DNA from: Yamagishiella unicocca
Lineage: Eukaryota > Chlorophyta > Chlorophyceae > Chlamydomonadales > Volvocaceae
Assembly (NCBI GenBank): GCA_003116995.1
Contig: BDSL01000137.1
Location: 1-64,000 of the forward strand
Direction of reading: 5' to 3'
Length of the DNA: 64,000 bases
Made by a program: the position numbers and the translations under genes. Positions 23,301 to 34,375 of this stretch are shown here, piece by piece (the stretch's first letter is position 1; every line of letters begins with the position of its first letter). The notes under the pieces are model-generated. The model did no database searches. It had not been told where the DNA came from and saw only the letters and a program-made list of their open reading frames with translations.

Positions 23301-26300
23301 TAACGTCATAGTCATGATAAATGCGCAGTCGCACCCCAAGTACCAGTTCTACGCCTACTCGTGAGTGCTGTCTTTTAGGGTTTAAGGGTTACGACGGGGC
23401 TAGGGCACTGATGGGATGCGAGCGGTCAGAGCAATGGATCCAAATGGAGCACCCTTGCATCACCTCGCATGCTGGTTCATAGTATGGTACATACACACAC
23501 ATAGCGTTTGCCTAAAGCGATTTGTCTTCAGCGCAGAATCCGCGACCGCAGCGGCAGCAGGGGCCGGCGTCCCCGCCTGCTCGTGCGCCTGGTGTTTCAC
23601 CCCCCGGCCCACGCACACATACCTGTATTTTTGAACAACAGTCTCCCCCTTGCGGATTATCTTATTCCCCTCCCCTTACGGTGATTTAGCCCTCCTTCTT
23701 AAGTGCCGACCGACGGGCTTCCTCTCTGAACCCCCCCCCCGCAGGCTGTTCAGCTACCTGTCCAGCCCTGAGGTGCTGGGCACGGCGGGCGCCGCACTGC
23801 TGCTGGACCCACGGCTGGGTGCGTGGGCGGAGTGGGTGCAGCGGGAGGATGCGTGCGTGCGTGCCGGGTGGTTTCGAGGAAGACCCGTGGATGCCCGAAA
23901 AAACCGTTTAGAACAGGCGCTTTGAGATGCCGGGTGGTGGGGTGGGGTGCGATACCAGGGCCTGCCAGGGGTGCGATACCAGGCTTCCTGCCGTATCGCA
24001 ACCCCTCCCCGTCCCGGCCCTCCCACTGCTGCCGCCTGCCTGCCCGCCCGGCTACCGCCGCCTCCGCCGCCTCCGCAGAGACCGCCCCCCTGAGAGAGGA
24101 GGACCTGCGGCCCCAGTCCGCCACCCACTGGGTGGCCCGCGGGTACGACACTGCTGACGTGGAGGCGTTCTTCTCCGCCTACCGGGCCGCAGTGGACAAC
24201 CCCAACCAGGCCTTTGAGTCCAAGTTCCCCGGCAACGTCAACGTCAGGTGCGCCGGGGTGGCAGCGGGGCGGGGGGGGGCGGGGTGGCAGCGGGGCGAGG
24301 GGGGGCGGGGTGGCAGCGGGGCGGGGGGGGGCGGGGTGGCAGCGGGGCGGGGGGGGGCGGGGTGGCAGCGGGGCGGAGGGGGGCGGGGTGGCTGGGGCGC
24401 GGGGCGGCGCTAGGGCGGCCCTCAGAGGAGCAGGGAGCGCACACCTGCCTCCTATGACGGGTGCAGCCAGTCACATTAACATCATCGGTTTGTTTAGACC
24501 CACCATCGGCAGCTTCCTCAGTGCACACATCCGCGCTCGGCCCCAACCTGGACTCCTGCAGATCTTAGCTGAAGGCCAGCCTGCCGGCCCCCTGGTCACA
24601 CCCTCTGACGACCCCCAAAACCCTAAAGCCCCAAAACCCAAAACCCGGCCCTCGATCCCCCGCGCCACTCGGTTCTTCGTTACCCCTCCCCCTCGCTGTT
24701 CTTTTCTGTAACGCCCCTCGCTGTGCCCCTGAAACCCTAAACCCGTAAACCCTAAACCCTAAACCCCCGACCACCACCACCACCCCACAGCTCTGCCTCC
24801 ACCGGCGCCGCGGTGTGGTACAGCAACGCCACCCCCGGCTACAACCCACCGCCTATCTCGGCGGCGGCGGCCCGGATCGCTCAGGGTGTGGCGGCGGTAG
24901 TGGAGGAGCAGGCCGGCCTGGGCAACTTCACAGCCATCTACCGCCAGACGCTCAACTGGGTCCCGCCGCCGGCGCCGCCGCTGGAGCCGGAGCCCCTGCC
25001 GCGCCAGGCGGTTACGCCTGCGGGCATCGTCGCCGGCGGCGGCGGCGGCGACGACACGCACCGGACCACCGTCGCTGTCGCAGTGGCGGTGCCGTGCGGG
25101 GTGGTGCTGATGGCGCTGGCGGGCTGGGCGGCGTGGTCGATAAGGCGGCGGGGCAGGGCTCGTAAGCTGGCGGTGGCGGCGGCGGCGGCGCCCGGGGCGG
25201 GTCCGGACACGACGCTGCTCGTTACGGGTGCGGCTGGTTTGGGTTGTAGGGTTTAGGGTTTTGGGTTGTAGGGTTTAGGTTGCTTATGCTGTTTAGGTTG
25301 TTTAGTTTTTTCGCGTTGTGGACGGGGTTTGTGAGGTCGCTCCTCCTTCATCGCGCGCTGGCTTGCCCCGTTCGTCGTACGAGTGTACGGCAATCAGGGC
25401 AACCGTCAGCAAGCGCTGGCGCCTTTTTGGTACAGCCCACGGGGCCGCCGATCGCTTCCCAAACCCCTTCCCCCTGACGCTTCCCCCCTCCCGGCTCCCT
25501 CCTTCTTCTCCCCCCACCACCCCCCTTATTGCTCCCTGGTGCGGCTGCTGCTATCCATCGTCACCACCTTGATACGCTTGGCTCCGGAGCACAGACATCC
25601 AGAGCAGCACCAGGTGTGGAACTCTCTCTCACCATTACGCCTGGCCTGGTCCCCATACCATATATTTGATTACCCTTGGGAAGAGGAGGGGCCGCAGGCC
25701 CATGGGTCAGCGGTTGATGCTATAACTGATACGGGCAAAACTTGCGGTTGGGTGCCCCGCGGGACGTCAGCAACTCCTCTACACCTCCTTCCGTCTTATC
25801 CAACGTCCATCTGCGTCGTACATGCCACAACACTCGGACAGTAAAGCCACCCTCCCCCGTGTCCCCCGCCTGCTTCCAACCCGCCCCGCTCCATGGCACG
25901 GCTCAGCCTGTGGGAGCACCTGCCGCCCGAGGTGATGAACCAGGCGCTGTCTCTGCACCACAACGTGATGCGGAAGGCGATTGCGGACTGGTCGGGTTAC
26001 GAGAGCGCCACGGGTGAGGTCGTGAACGTCATCTGTCACCTGTCCGCTCCCCTCCCTCACCTGTCCGCTCCCCTCCCTCACCTGTCCGCTCCCCTCCCTC
26101 ACCTGTTCGCTCCCCTCCCTCACCTGTCCGCTCCCCTCCCTCACCTGTCCGCTCCCCTCCCTCACCTGTTCGCTCCCCTCCCTCACCTGTTCGCTCCCCT
26201 CCCTCACCTGTCCGCTCCCCACCCTCGCTCTCCACGCACCCCCGCCACCCACCCACTCCACCAGAGGGCGACTCGTTCATCATCGCCTTCAGGAACCCAA

Positions 26301-28952
26301 CGGACGCCCTCATGTGCGCCCTGGCGGTGCAGCAGGTACGGCAGCGTGGTTTCGGAGCCGTGGGGCCGGGCGAGAGGGTTTTGGGTTTCTCCCCTTTGCG
26401 ATGCAACGGGGCCTGAGCGTGAAGGGTTGGATTGCCGCCAGGGCCAACCGTTACCGTAATGCCTCACGGTTAGTGGCTCCAATACCCTCCCACGGTCTGT
26501 GGTTCCCATAACCCTCTTACAGTTAGTGGTTCCCATGCCCTCTTACGGTTAGCGGTTTCCCCCTCCGTCCTCTGACCCCGCTAGGCTCTGCTGGAGGCCC
26601 CCTGGCCCTCCCACCTGCTAAACTATGCTCCGCTGCCCGGGCTGGAGGGAGATGACGACCCACTGATGCCGGTGGCGGTGGTGCCGCTGTCCAAGTGAGT
26701 GCGGGGACCCCGTCTGAGGAGCGGATATCCGGGCATGTGGGTACCATGCGGGCACCATGTGGGTACCTTGTGACAGCCCATTGGCGCAGGCACAGCGGTG
26801 TGGGGTGGCACAGCGGTGTGGGGTGGTACAGCGGTGTGGGGTGGGGCCGTGTATGGCGCCACTCTAGGGACCCGTACGGCCTAGGCAGCTGCCGGGCCGG
26901 GTCCGCTGCCCTTGTTGAGCGGTGCTCGACCACACACAGCTTTGCCCACTCGTTAGCGTCGCCGATGCCGGGCCGGGCCCCGTACATACCTCCTCGCTCT
27001 CCGACGGGACGCGCCTTCACCTCCCCACAACCGCCCACTCACCCAACCGCCCACCGTTACCTGCAACCACCCACCCAACCGCCCACCGTTACCTGCAACC
27101 ACCCACGCAGGCAGCTCCCGGGGGGCTCCAAGGCCTCCCTCCGACAGCTTGCCGCGGGCACCTCGTCCCGCAGCATTGCTCCCCCCCTTCGCCTGGCGAC
27201 CGACCTGTCCGCCAAGACCGGGAGCAGGTGGCGCCTAGCTCCGGTGTCGCCCAGCAACGCGCCGGTGCTGCCTCGCACCACGGCCACGCCAGCCACACGA
27301 CACAGCACCATGGCCGCTGCCGCCTCGGCGCCACACAGCCCCCTGCCGCCCCTCGTCACCCCCGCGTCCTCGGACGACGGCTTGACGCCGGAGTACGACA
27401 CATCCGCCGCCGAGCCGGGCGCCGAGGTGGATTGGGAATAAGGGATTTTGCCGGGTGCCGTTCAGCGCCCGTCGCGGCTGACTTGCGGTCGTATTCGCTG
27501 GCATCGTCTGCTACTGGCATACCTAATGCATGCTTGCGTGTTCCGTGTTGTTGTCGTGTTTCAACAGGAGCTCCGGCGGCCCATGCGATGGCCATTCATG
27601 TCTGGTAGCAGGCACACGCGCGCATGTACCCACGGCAAAAGGCAGTCCCGGCCCCCCCCCCTCGAGCTACCAACTACATTACCCCAGTCGAGTTACCGGT
27701 TCTCTACCTGTAACCCCTCGAGCTTCCTCAAAACCCCCGAGCTCTGCCCCAACCACAGCCGCAACACCACATCCACGCCAACACACACCACATCTGATAC
27801 TTCGCCGCGTAAGGCCCATACGCGTTTCTACGCTACCACCCCACCCCACCCCACCCGTTTTTTTGGGCATCCACGGGTCTTCCTCGAACCCCACCGTACC
27901 CCACCGCACTACACCCACACAATACCGCACCCCACACTGCATCCGCCCTCCCAACCTGGCCCTGCCTCCCCTGGAGCAGGCCTGCAAAGACACGGCAGCG
28001 CATACGAAGGCCTTCGCACGCTCGCCGCTCGCGACTGCGGTGTCTGCGGTGGTGCCTTCGGCGACGGCGACGGCGGCGGCGGCGGCAGCGGCTGGCCACG
28101 TCGGCGTGTACGGCGAGCGTGACGGCGACCCCGCCAGCTGGGGCTGGATGCCGCCAACCCCGCAACCCAACGCGGCGCTGCCGCCGCAGCTCCCTTGGGC
28201 AACTGCCGAGATGAGTCAGCAACCGCAATCCCAATCGCAATCGCAATCGCAACCGCCGTACGACTCCTCGTTGTACACGTCGCTCGCGGGCACCTCGTGC
28301 GTAACCACCCTGGGTACGACAGGTAAGATGGGGCCCGGCGGCGGCGGTGGCGGCGGCGGGGCCGGCGGCGGCGGCAAGGTGGTTTCGGAGGCGCCGGTCG
28401 AGTGTGCCGCGGAGGTGGAGATGTTCTACCGTTCTTCCGACCGGAGCCACAGCACGCGGGAGTACCGGGTCACCGGCGGATCCGGATCCATCGGCACGGA
28501 TTCGTGGCAGGTGGGCAAGGGGGGGGGTTCGAGGGAAACCGCGGGGGGGCGCGGGGGGGGGGAGCAGCGGGGGGCCAGTGGGGGGGCAGCGGGTGGCTAG
28601 TGGGGGTGGGGCGCGGACGGCAGAAGAAAACGCAACACGGTCTCGGCAGGCAGGCGGCAGGCAGTGGAGGCGGACGAGAGTGATTCAGGAGATCTTCCGG
28701 AGGCTGAATCCGGATTGCGGTGACGCCCTCCCCCTGTTTTCTTCCTTTCATCACCCTCCCCCCACCCCCGCGAGGCCTTTCGCAGCCCCTTAGTGCCCTA
28801 ACTCACCGCCCCCCAACCCGCGGCCCTCCCCTCCCCTCCCTCCCGTCCCCTCCTCTCCCCGCGCGCGACCCACGGGTCACTCCACAGACCACCATGACCC
28901 TCGCCTCCAGCATCCTCGCCTCCGCCCGGATCGTCCGCGGCGGCGCCTCCTT

Positions 28953-28996
<44 letters not shown>

Positions 28997-31900
28997 ACCT
29001 GGACCCGCAACCCCAGCCACTGTCCCCCCCCGGCGGCTCGACGGCCCTGTTCTGCGGCCTGAGGGTGCGGATGGGCATGTGGACCGGCGTCCCCAGCGAC
29101 GCTGACGTCACGCTCAACGCCGCCAACCGCCGCACCCAATACTCGGGCCCGGTGATGGTGTGGGCCAAGCTGGTGTCCGACACGGTACACGGCGGCATGG
29201 TGGTCATGGCGGAGTGCTCGCGGCGGCGGCTGAAGGCGGACGTCGTACGCTCGTCCCGGCACGTGGTGCTGTACAGCGGGCAGCACGTGGTGGCGGGCAA
29301 GGACGCGGGAGGGGAGGCGGGCGAGGCGCCGCCGTCGCTGCACCTGTACACCTGCTACAGCCAGGCGCTGCTGCCGCGCGCGGTGGTGGTGCGGCCGGTG
29401 CGGAGCGCAGAGGAGCTGAGGCCGGGGGCGCTGGTGGCGCCGGTGGGGCATGGGGCGGTGGCCCAGGTACGTACGGCATACACAATACACAACCACGTGG
29501 GGTGCCCCCCCCGCTTTGGTTTGTCAGCCGTGGACTCGCGGATTCTCCTCAAACCCCCGCTTTCCCACGTCGAGTCACCGGGTCTGCCCCAAGTGCACCT
29601 CCTCCGAGGGAGCCTGTGTTTTGTTGGTTCCACCGGTCCTCTTACCTGGTGACTGCCGGTGCGAGAGTAATCGTGTAGCCCCCGCACCCGGTGAATCCGC
29701 AGCCTGCTCCCCATGTCCTTTGTATCCAGCCCCACCTGCCGTACAAGTGTAGCCGGCCGTGCCGTACATGTCGTACATCCTCCTCCCGCCGCCGCCCCCC
29801 TCCGCCGCCCGTCGTCCGCACACCAGATGCGAGTCGTCGGCATCGACACGCTGCTGGCCTGGAACCTCGAGGTGGCCTCAGCCTCCCTGGAGCTGCTGCA
29901 CTCCGCCGCCCTACGGCTACTGCCCGCGAGGGGCACCGGCGCCCACATCGTCAACGGCGGCATGTCGCTGATGCCTGGCGGCGGCGGCGGCGGCGGCGGC
30001 GGCGCCGTGACGGCGGCCGCCGCCGCCGCCGGGAGCATGTTGGTCGTCTTTTCGGACGCTGACGGCGCCGTCGGCTGGGCGGCGGCGCTGCGGCGCGCCG
30101 TCAACTTGCTGACGTGGCCCCATGAGCTGCTGGAGCACGAGCTGGGCGAGGAGGCAGGTTTCGGAGCTTGGGCGCACGGAAGGCCGGGCGTGCGTGGGGG
30201 GGGGGGCACTGTAACCGCAATTGGTGGGTCGGTGCGATGTATGCCCACATGCCATCACGCACAGGAACGCAACACTGCACTGGATGCTACGGCAGTAAGC
30301 ACCTCCCACCCATATCGGTACAACGAGCTCACTTCCCCGCCCTCTCCCGCGCCCTCTCCCGCGCCCTCTCCCCCGCCCGCTCCCGCGCCCTCTCCCCCGC
30401 CCTCTCCCCCGCCCGTCAGGTCTGGGCCACCGCCCCCACCAACGCCAGCTTCGGGTGCCCCCTGCTCACGGAGGCAGCGGCAGCGACTGGACCCCTCAAC
30501 ACGGCGGCAGCGACTGGACCTTTCAGCGTCCTGGGGCGAACCTCACGGGAGCCCTCCCGCGACACCTTCGCCGGGGGCCAGAGCGCCATCCGCCGCTCTC
30601 GCTTCAGCGGAGGTCTGCCTAGTCCGAGCACCTCCAGGACCTTCCGATCTGGGTTCAGCAACAGCGGCACAGCGGACCTGCGGTCCCCGCGCCCGGATGC
30701 CAGCCGCAGCCCACAACCCAGGCTCCGCGCCGGGAACAATAGCAACGGCGGTGGCGGCGGCAGTGGCGGCGGCGGCGGCGGTGTTGGCGGCGGCGGCGGC
30801 AGAACCGCTGCAGCGCTGCTGTCGGCGCTGACCGGGCCGACGGCGGCGGCGCTGTCTTTGCCGTACGATGAGGTGACGGCGAGCCAGGTTCCGGAGCGGT
30901 CTCAGACGGACCTGCTGAGCTTGCCGGGCGCGGACACCCGCTCGAGCCCCGCTGACGCCGCCGCTGAGGCGTCTGCTACGGGTGCCATAAGCTCCAACTC
31001 CGCCGTCGCCACCGCCGCCGCCACCATCCAACCCTCCTCCTCCACCATCGCCATCAGAGGCTACGCAGCCAGCTCGCCCAGCCACACGGTGGGGAAGGTG
31101 CGCAGAGCACTGGAGAGCTGCCAGCCGGTGCGTCTGCCTCTGGAACTACAACCTGGCACCTCGCGCCTGTCCCCCGCGGCAACGGCGGCGGCAGATGCAG
31201 TGGCGGCCGCAATGGCGGCGGCTTCGCCGCAGCACTCCAGGGACGGCCCATACCAGGAGCCTGCATCCGCCCGCATAGGGCCCGCCTCCACCAGCCCGTT
31301 CCTCTCGGCAGACGCCGCGCGTGGCGGGCCGCAAGCCGCCGCTGTCCCTGCCTTGGAGTCGCCTCACCCGTTGCAGGCCCCGGGGGCGGAGCCGCTGCAA
31401 ACCAGCCCGCCGGCGCCCTGGCCGGCCCTGAACAACACCACGGACGGCTCCGAAACCACCATGCAGTCCGCGCGCGAGTCCGCGTCAGGTAGCCGCACCA
31501 TCTCGGGCGGCAGCCCCATACCCACCGCCACCGCAGCCGCTGCCGCTGCCGCGGCCACCGCCCCAGGCGCCGGCGTCGCCGGTGGGCGTAGCTCGGGGAT
31601 TCGGTCTGGCCCCGGGAACCTTGACGGCGTGGAGAGCTCGCGGGATCGGTACGACAGCACTGCCGCCGCCGCCACCGCCGCCGCCGGCGCGGTGCGGCGG
31701 CGGGCTGCCGCGGACGTGGACGGCATGTCGCTGCAGCTGCTGTTCCGCGGGCTGCGGCTGCGCTGGGCCGTGGCGGCGGGGCAGCTCAGGGGCGCCCTGG
31801 CGGCGGGGGACGTCAGCGGGCAGGTGTCGTACAAGGGCAAGGCGTTTGCGCAGGCGGCCAAGCTCGTGTCTAAGGCGCGCGTCGGCCAGGTGGGGGGCCG

Positions 31901-32316
31901 ACCCTGGGGGGCGGGGGTAAGGAAGGACGGGGGGAAGGGGGGAAGGTGTGATTTTGCTGGTGTGGGCGCCGCGCGGCTGTTGTTGGTTTCCTCGCCGTAG
32001 CCGGACACGGTGGTTCCTGCTTGCCATGATGTGCTGCGGCGCCTGATTTGGCCATTTGGGGCTTACTTAGGACACGCCGGGACCTCACGGTTTAGGTGAT
32101 GGTGGGGGCCACCAGCGTCGGACGGCACGGGCCCTTGATGCCGCTGCCGCCGGCCGTGTCCCGAGTGCAGTCCCCACTATCCCAACCCCGGCCCGACTAA
32201 CTTGGTTGCCCCGCCTCCATGTTCCCGCCGCTGCACAGATTCGCGCCACCGCCGACCTGGCCAGGACACTCCCCTCGTTCCTGTCTGAGGAGCTGACCAT
32301 CGTCGACAAGCCGTGA
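17380..32316 (+). CDS. Receptor-type class III nucleotidyl cyclase with solute-binding ectodomain
   Basis: 23 exons keep one frame (5,718 nt, 1,905 residues): 17380-17576, 17706-17817, 18763-18917, 19614-19764, 20333-20440, 20972-21104, 21446-21496, 22067-22243, 22661-22905, 23260-23360, 23745-23818, 24079-24247, 24791-25227, 25595-25613, 25907-26013, 26265-26335, 26585-26694, 27111-27426, 27980-28510, 28888-29466, 29827-30153, 30420-31889, 32239-32316. Order: signal peptide (1-19); ectodomain like bacterial sugar-binding proteins (PTSWDQVLALAE, DINGDGQPDFG); one membrane helix (about 651-674); cyclase domain C1 with TDIQSST (704) and EGDSF (747), split by a 280-residue insertion before GLRVRMG; cyclase domain C2 (from 1282), split by a 440-residue Ser/Ala/Gly-rich insertion before RGLRLRW. 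It probably senses an external small molecule and makes cAMP or cGMP at the plasma membrane. Conserved Asn/Arg catalytic residues look replaced (see findings). Exons 3 and 18-19 are the least certain. Confidence 0.85.
18557..18722 (+). repeat. Diverged direct duplication upstream of cyclase exon 3
   Basis: The 22-base string beginning TGCTGTGCTGCATTACGT occurs at 18557-18578 and again at 18701-18722, each followed within 30 bases by a related GCGAGTTYYC segment. The second copy leads into the acceptor of exon 3; the first leads into a decayed equivalent. Confidence 0.65.
18974..19050 (+). repeat. Intronic repeat family R1, forward copy
   Basis: Starts 56 bases after the donor at 18918 of the cyclase gene. 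It carries GGAAGACCCGTGTACG, CCGTGGAGGACAGACG and TTTCGAGATGCAGGCTGGAG. Confidence 0.75.
19283..19388 (+). repeat. 8-base minisatellite in a cyclase intron
   Basis: About 13 head-to-tail copies of ACACGGGC, with ACATGGGC variants, inside intron 3. Confidence 0.9.
19766..19925 (+). repeat. Intronic repeat family R3, tandem array of four
   Basis: Four copies of about 40 bases containing GTTGATAAGAGAATCCGCG and ACCTGGTGAAG separated by G runs, starting at the donor at 19765. Single copies of the same core occur in other introns. Confidence 0.9.
19943..19993 (+). repeat. Intronic repeat family R1, forward copy
   Basis: GGAAAACCCGTGTACG, a short A/G spacer and CCGTTTAGAACAGACG, directly after the R3 array in the same intron, 178 bases from the donor. 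Confidence 0.8.
20891..20945 (-). repeat. Intronic repeat family R1, reverse copy
   Basis: GCATCTCGAAACACCTGTTC, AACGGTTTTTCTCGCAT and CCACGGGTCTTCC, ending 26 bases before the cyclase acceptor at 20971. Confidence 0.85.
21589..21687 (+). repeat. Three perfect 33-base tandem copies
   Basis: A 33-base unit beginning ATGAAAGCTTCTAGATGAAG is repeated three times in the intron after the small exon 21446-21496. It is AT-rich, unlike the surrounding DNA. Confidence 0.9.
22930..23250 (+). repeat. Minisatellite filling an intron of the cyclase gene
   Basis: Degenerate 20-30 base units built on CCCAAACTGACACCGGAATT, more than ten copies, occupying nearly the whole intron 22906-23259. Confidence 0.85.
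23871..23932 (+). repeat. Intronic repeat family R1, forward copy
   Basis: TTCGAGGAAGACCCGTGGAT then CCGTTTAGAACAGGCG and TTTGAGATGC, 52 bases after the donor at 23819. It matches the copy at 2571 almost base for base. Confidence 0.9.
24256..24410 (+). repeat. G-rich minisatellite in a cyclase intron
   Basis: About six copies of a 25-base unit built on GGGGTGGCAGCGGGGCG and a G run, starting next to the donor at 24248. Confidence 0.85.
24731..24767 (+). repeat. Telomere-like CCCTAAA repeat before an acceptor
   Basis: Four to five AAACCCT units lie 25-60 bases before the acceptor at 24790. A reverse-orientation TTTAGGG-type run lies at 25244-25279, just after the donor that ends the same exon, so the exon is flanked by inward-facing telomere-like tracts. 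Confidence 0.75.
26034..26222 (+). repeat. 21-base minisatellite in a cyclase intron
   Basis: Nine head-to-tail copies of CACCTGTCCGCTCCCCTCCC with small substitutions, between the exons encoding the two metal-site segments of cyclase domain C1. Confidence 0.9.
27857..27890 (-). repeat. Intronic repeat family R1, reverse partial copy
   Basis: GGGCATCCACGGGTCTTCC followed by TCGAACC, 89 bases before the cyclase acceptor at 27979. Confidence 0.75.
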
Positions 32317-34375
32317 AGCCGACGGCGTGTTGGCAAGTACGACGGCGGCAGTGGAGGCAGTGGGTGCCCTCAGGTCGGGGGATCGGAATGTAGGGGATTG
32401 GTGCGTGTGCGTTTCACGGGTGGCTGGATTGAGCATTGTGTTACTGGGAAGTCGCTAACGCGTCTCTCGCATATGTGAGGAAGGGCTACTCTAGGTGCGG
32501 TGTTGCGCTGTTGGAAAGTCGCTTTACGTCGTAAAGCTCCTGTGTGGTACGTTGGGCAAAGAATGGTGTCACTGATAAGCCGAGAGCACTCCAGGTAGGG
32601 CTGCCGTGCGGTTGTACGCCCACGGTCGCATGCGTTGGTGCAAGAGATATTGTTGCATCTTTTGGGGGATGTTGTTGCGCCTGTTCAGAGGTGTTGTTGC
32701 GCCCTTTTAGAGGTGTTGTCGCGCCTTTTGTAAGGCGGTGTTGCTGCGCCTGTTTTAACCGGAGGGCCGTTAAGCACCAGGCGGCGCAAGATGCATCATC
32801 CGGCATGATCGTGTGTGTTTGCCGTCCCCGCCCTTGCCCCCCGACGTAAGTATCGTAATCCTTTGATCTGAAGCTCAACCCCCGTTCGATCCCCGGGCCA
32901 TTCGTTCCCGCGGTGTATGCATGGCGGCGCTTGATACATTGTTGATAGATGGGGGGGCTGCACGTTGCCTCCCTCCCCTTCCCCTCCCTCCCTCCCACGA
33001 GGCCGGTACGTGCCAAATCGCGAGGCATAGGCGGGTTGAGAGGAAGCCCGTAGGTCAGCTCGATAGAGTAAAATCGCCGAGGCCCCCCACGCCCCCGGCA
33101 TGGGGGGAGGTGGGGCGGCGCTTAGGTTTAGGATATTGATTGGGCTTTGGGGCCGTCACAGCGGCCACACTTCATTTACCTTTGTCCCTCGCACACTGCC
33201 GGTGTGTTCTGGGAAAGGCTTGTGGGTTTAGAGGCATAAGAACCCATGCGTGATCCTTAACTGTTGGCATCGTTCGGAGAATCTTGGCGCATCACTGGAG
33301 CATCTTCAGGGATGCACCTGGGCCATTGCCTTGTTAGCAGCGCAGCGTTCGAATTTCCGCTTCCCGCCATATCAATGCCGGTGACAGGGCTCATTCTTAT
33401 GTCCCTGAGATACCGTATGGGTTGGCCCGCTGGAATCCTGGATGAGCGCTGGTTGCAAACCATGTCACGTTTGCGGCCGCCTGCTGGGATATCTGGTGGT
33501 GGTGGTGGTGGTGGTGGTGGTGGTGGTGGTGGTGGTGGTGGTGGTGGTGGTGGTGGTGGTGGTGGCGGTAATGGTGGTGATGGTGGCGGTAATGGTGGTG
33601 GTGGTGGCGGTAATGGTGGTGGTGATGGTGGCAATGGTGGTGGTGGCGGTAATGGTGTTGGTGATGGTGGCAATGGTGGTGGTGGTGGCGGTGATGGTGG
33701 TGGTGATGGTGGCAGTGGCGGTGATGGTTGTGGTGGTGGTGGCCGTGGTTATGGTTGTGGTTGTGGTTGTGGTGATGGTGGTGGTGATGTGCTAGCTACT
33801 GCGGGTGCTAGCTACTGCGGGAGTATGAGCTCTCATGGTACGTATCCCCGGCCATGTCGCTGCCGCTGCAGCTACAGCCTGCAGTGCACGGGCTCCCTAT
33901 GGAGACCCGCCCGCGTGTCGTGTTGCGTCGTGTCGTGCTGTAGGGCCCTCGTTGCGGTCCCATGTTTGGGGCAGGTACCAAGAGAGGGTGCATCGACCAG
34001 GGGGGTGGCATAAAAACCGCTGACGCGAAAAGGACAGGACAGGACCGACCGGGGGGGGGGGCAGGCCTGGGGATACCGGTAGGGATTGTAGATAGATGTT
34101 GGGTCGCCAACACGCGTGCTGTAACCAGGGGGGAGGGGGGCATCCGAGGCGGTCGTCACGGCATCCCTATCGTGCCGGATAGATGTGTCGAGTCCAGCCG
34201 CCGTCTGGGTGGTTAGTTGCTGGCGCTGTGTGCACCCTGTAGCGCAGCTATCCGAGCTCCAGCGCAGATGAGCCGTTGTTTGTCTGCCGTATTGAGTATG
34301 GGTGCCGTAGCGCAGATGAGCCGTTGTCTGCCGTATTGAGTAGCTCACGTTTGCAACATGTGTTCCTGAAGGGCC
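32317..34375. other. Downstream of cyclase: 3' UTR and repeat-rich DNA without a supported gene
   Basis: Two kilobases after the cyclase stop. Near 32655-32755 a degenerate tandem repeat (TGTTGTTGCGCCTGTT type, about four copies) occurs, and 33494-33795 is a long trinucleotide array. Near 34265-34350 a stretch of about 40 bases (GCGCAGATGAGCCGTTGT...) is present twice in tandem. Open frames through the trinucleotide array are products of the repeat. A copy of the R1-like core (GAGAGGAAGCCCGTAGGTC) lies near 33038. Confidence 0.5.
33494..33795 (+). repeat. Long GGT microsatellite decaying into GAT/GGC variants
   Basis: About 20 pure GGT triplets at the left end, then GGT mixed with GGC, GAT and AAT triplets for another 200 bases. 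The gradient from pure to interrupted repeat points to recent expansion at the left end. Confidence 0.95.

Noticed and set aside
32860..32905. CCGTTCGATCCCCGGG, resembling a tRNA T-arm
   Set aside because: No D-arm, anticodon arm or acceptor stem could be built on either strand.
32486..33028. 180-codon minus-strand open frame
   Set aside because: It crosses a degenerate tandem repeat and shows no conserved pattern.
33264..34013. 249-codon open frame with a poly-Gly tract
   Set aside because: The long part is the GGT microsatellite; the 70 residues before it have no codon bias or recognisable motif.
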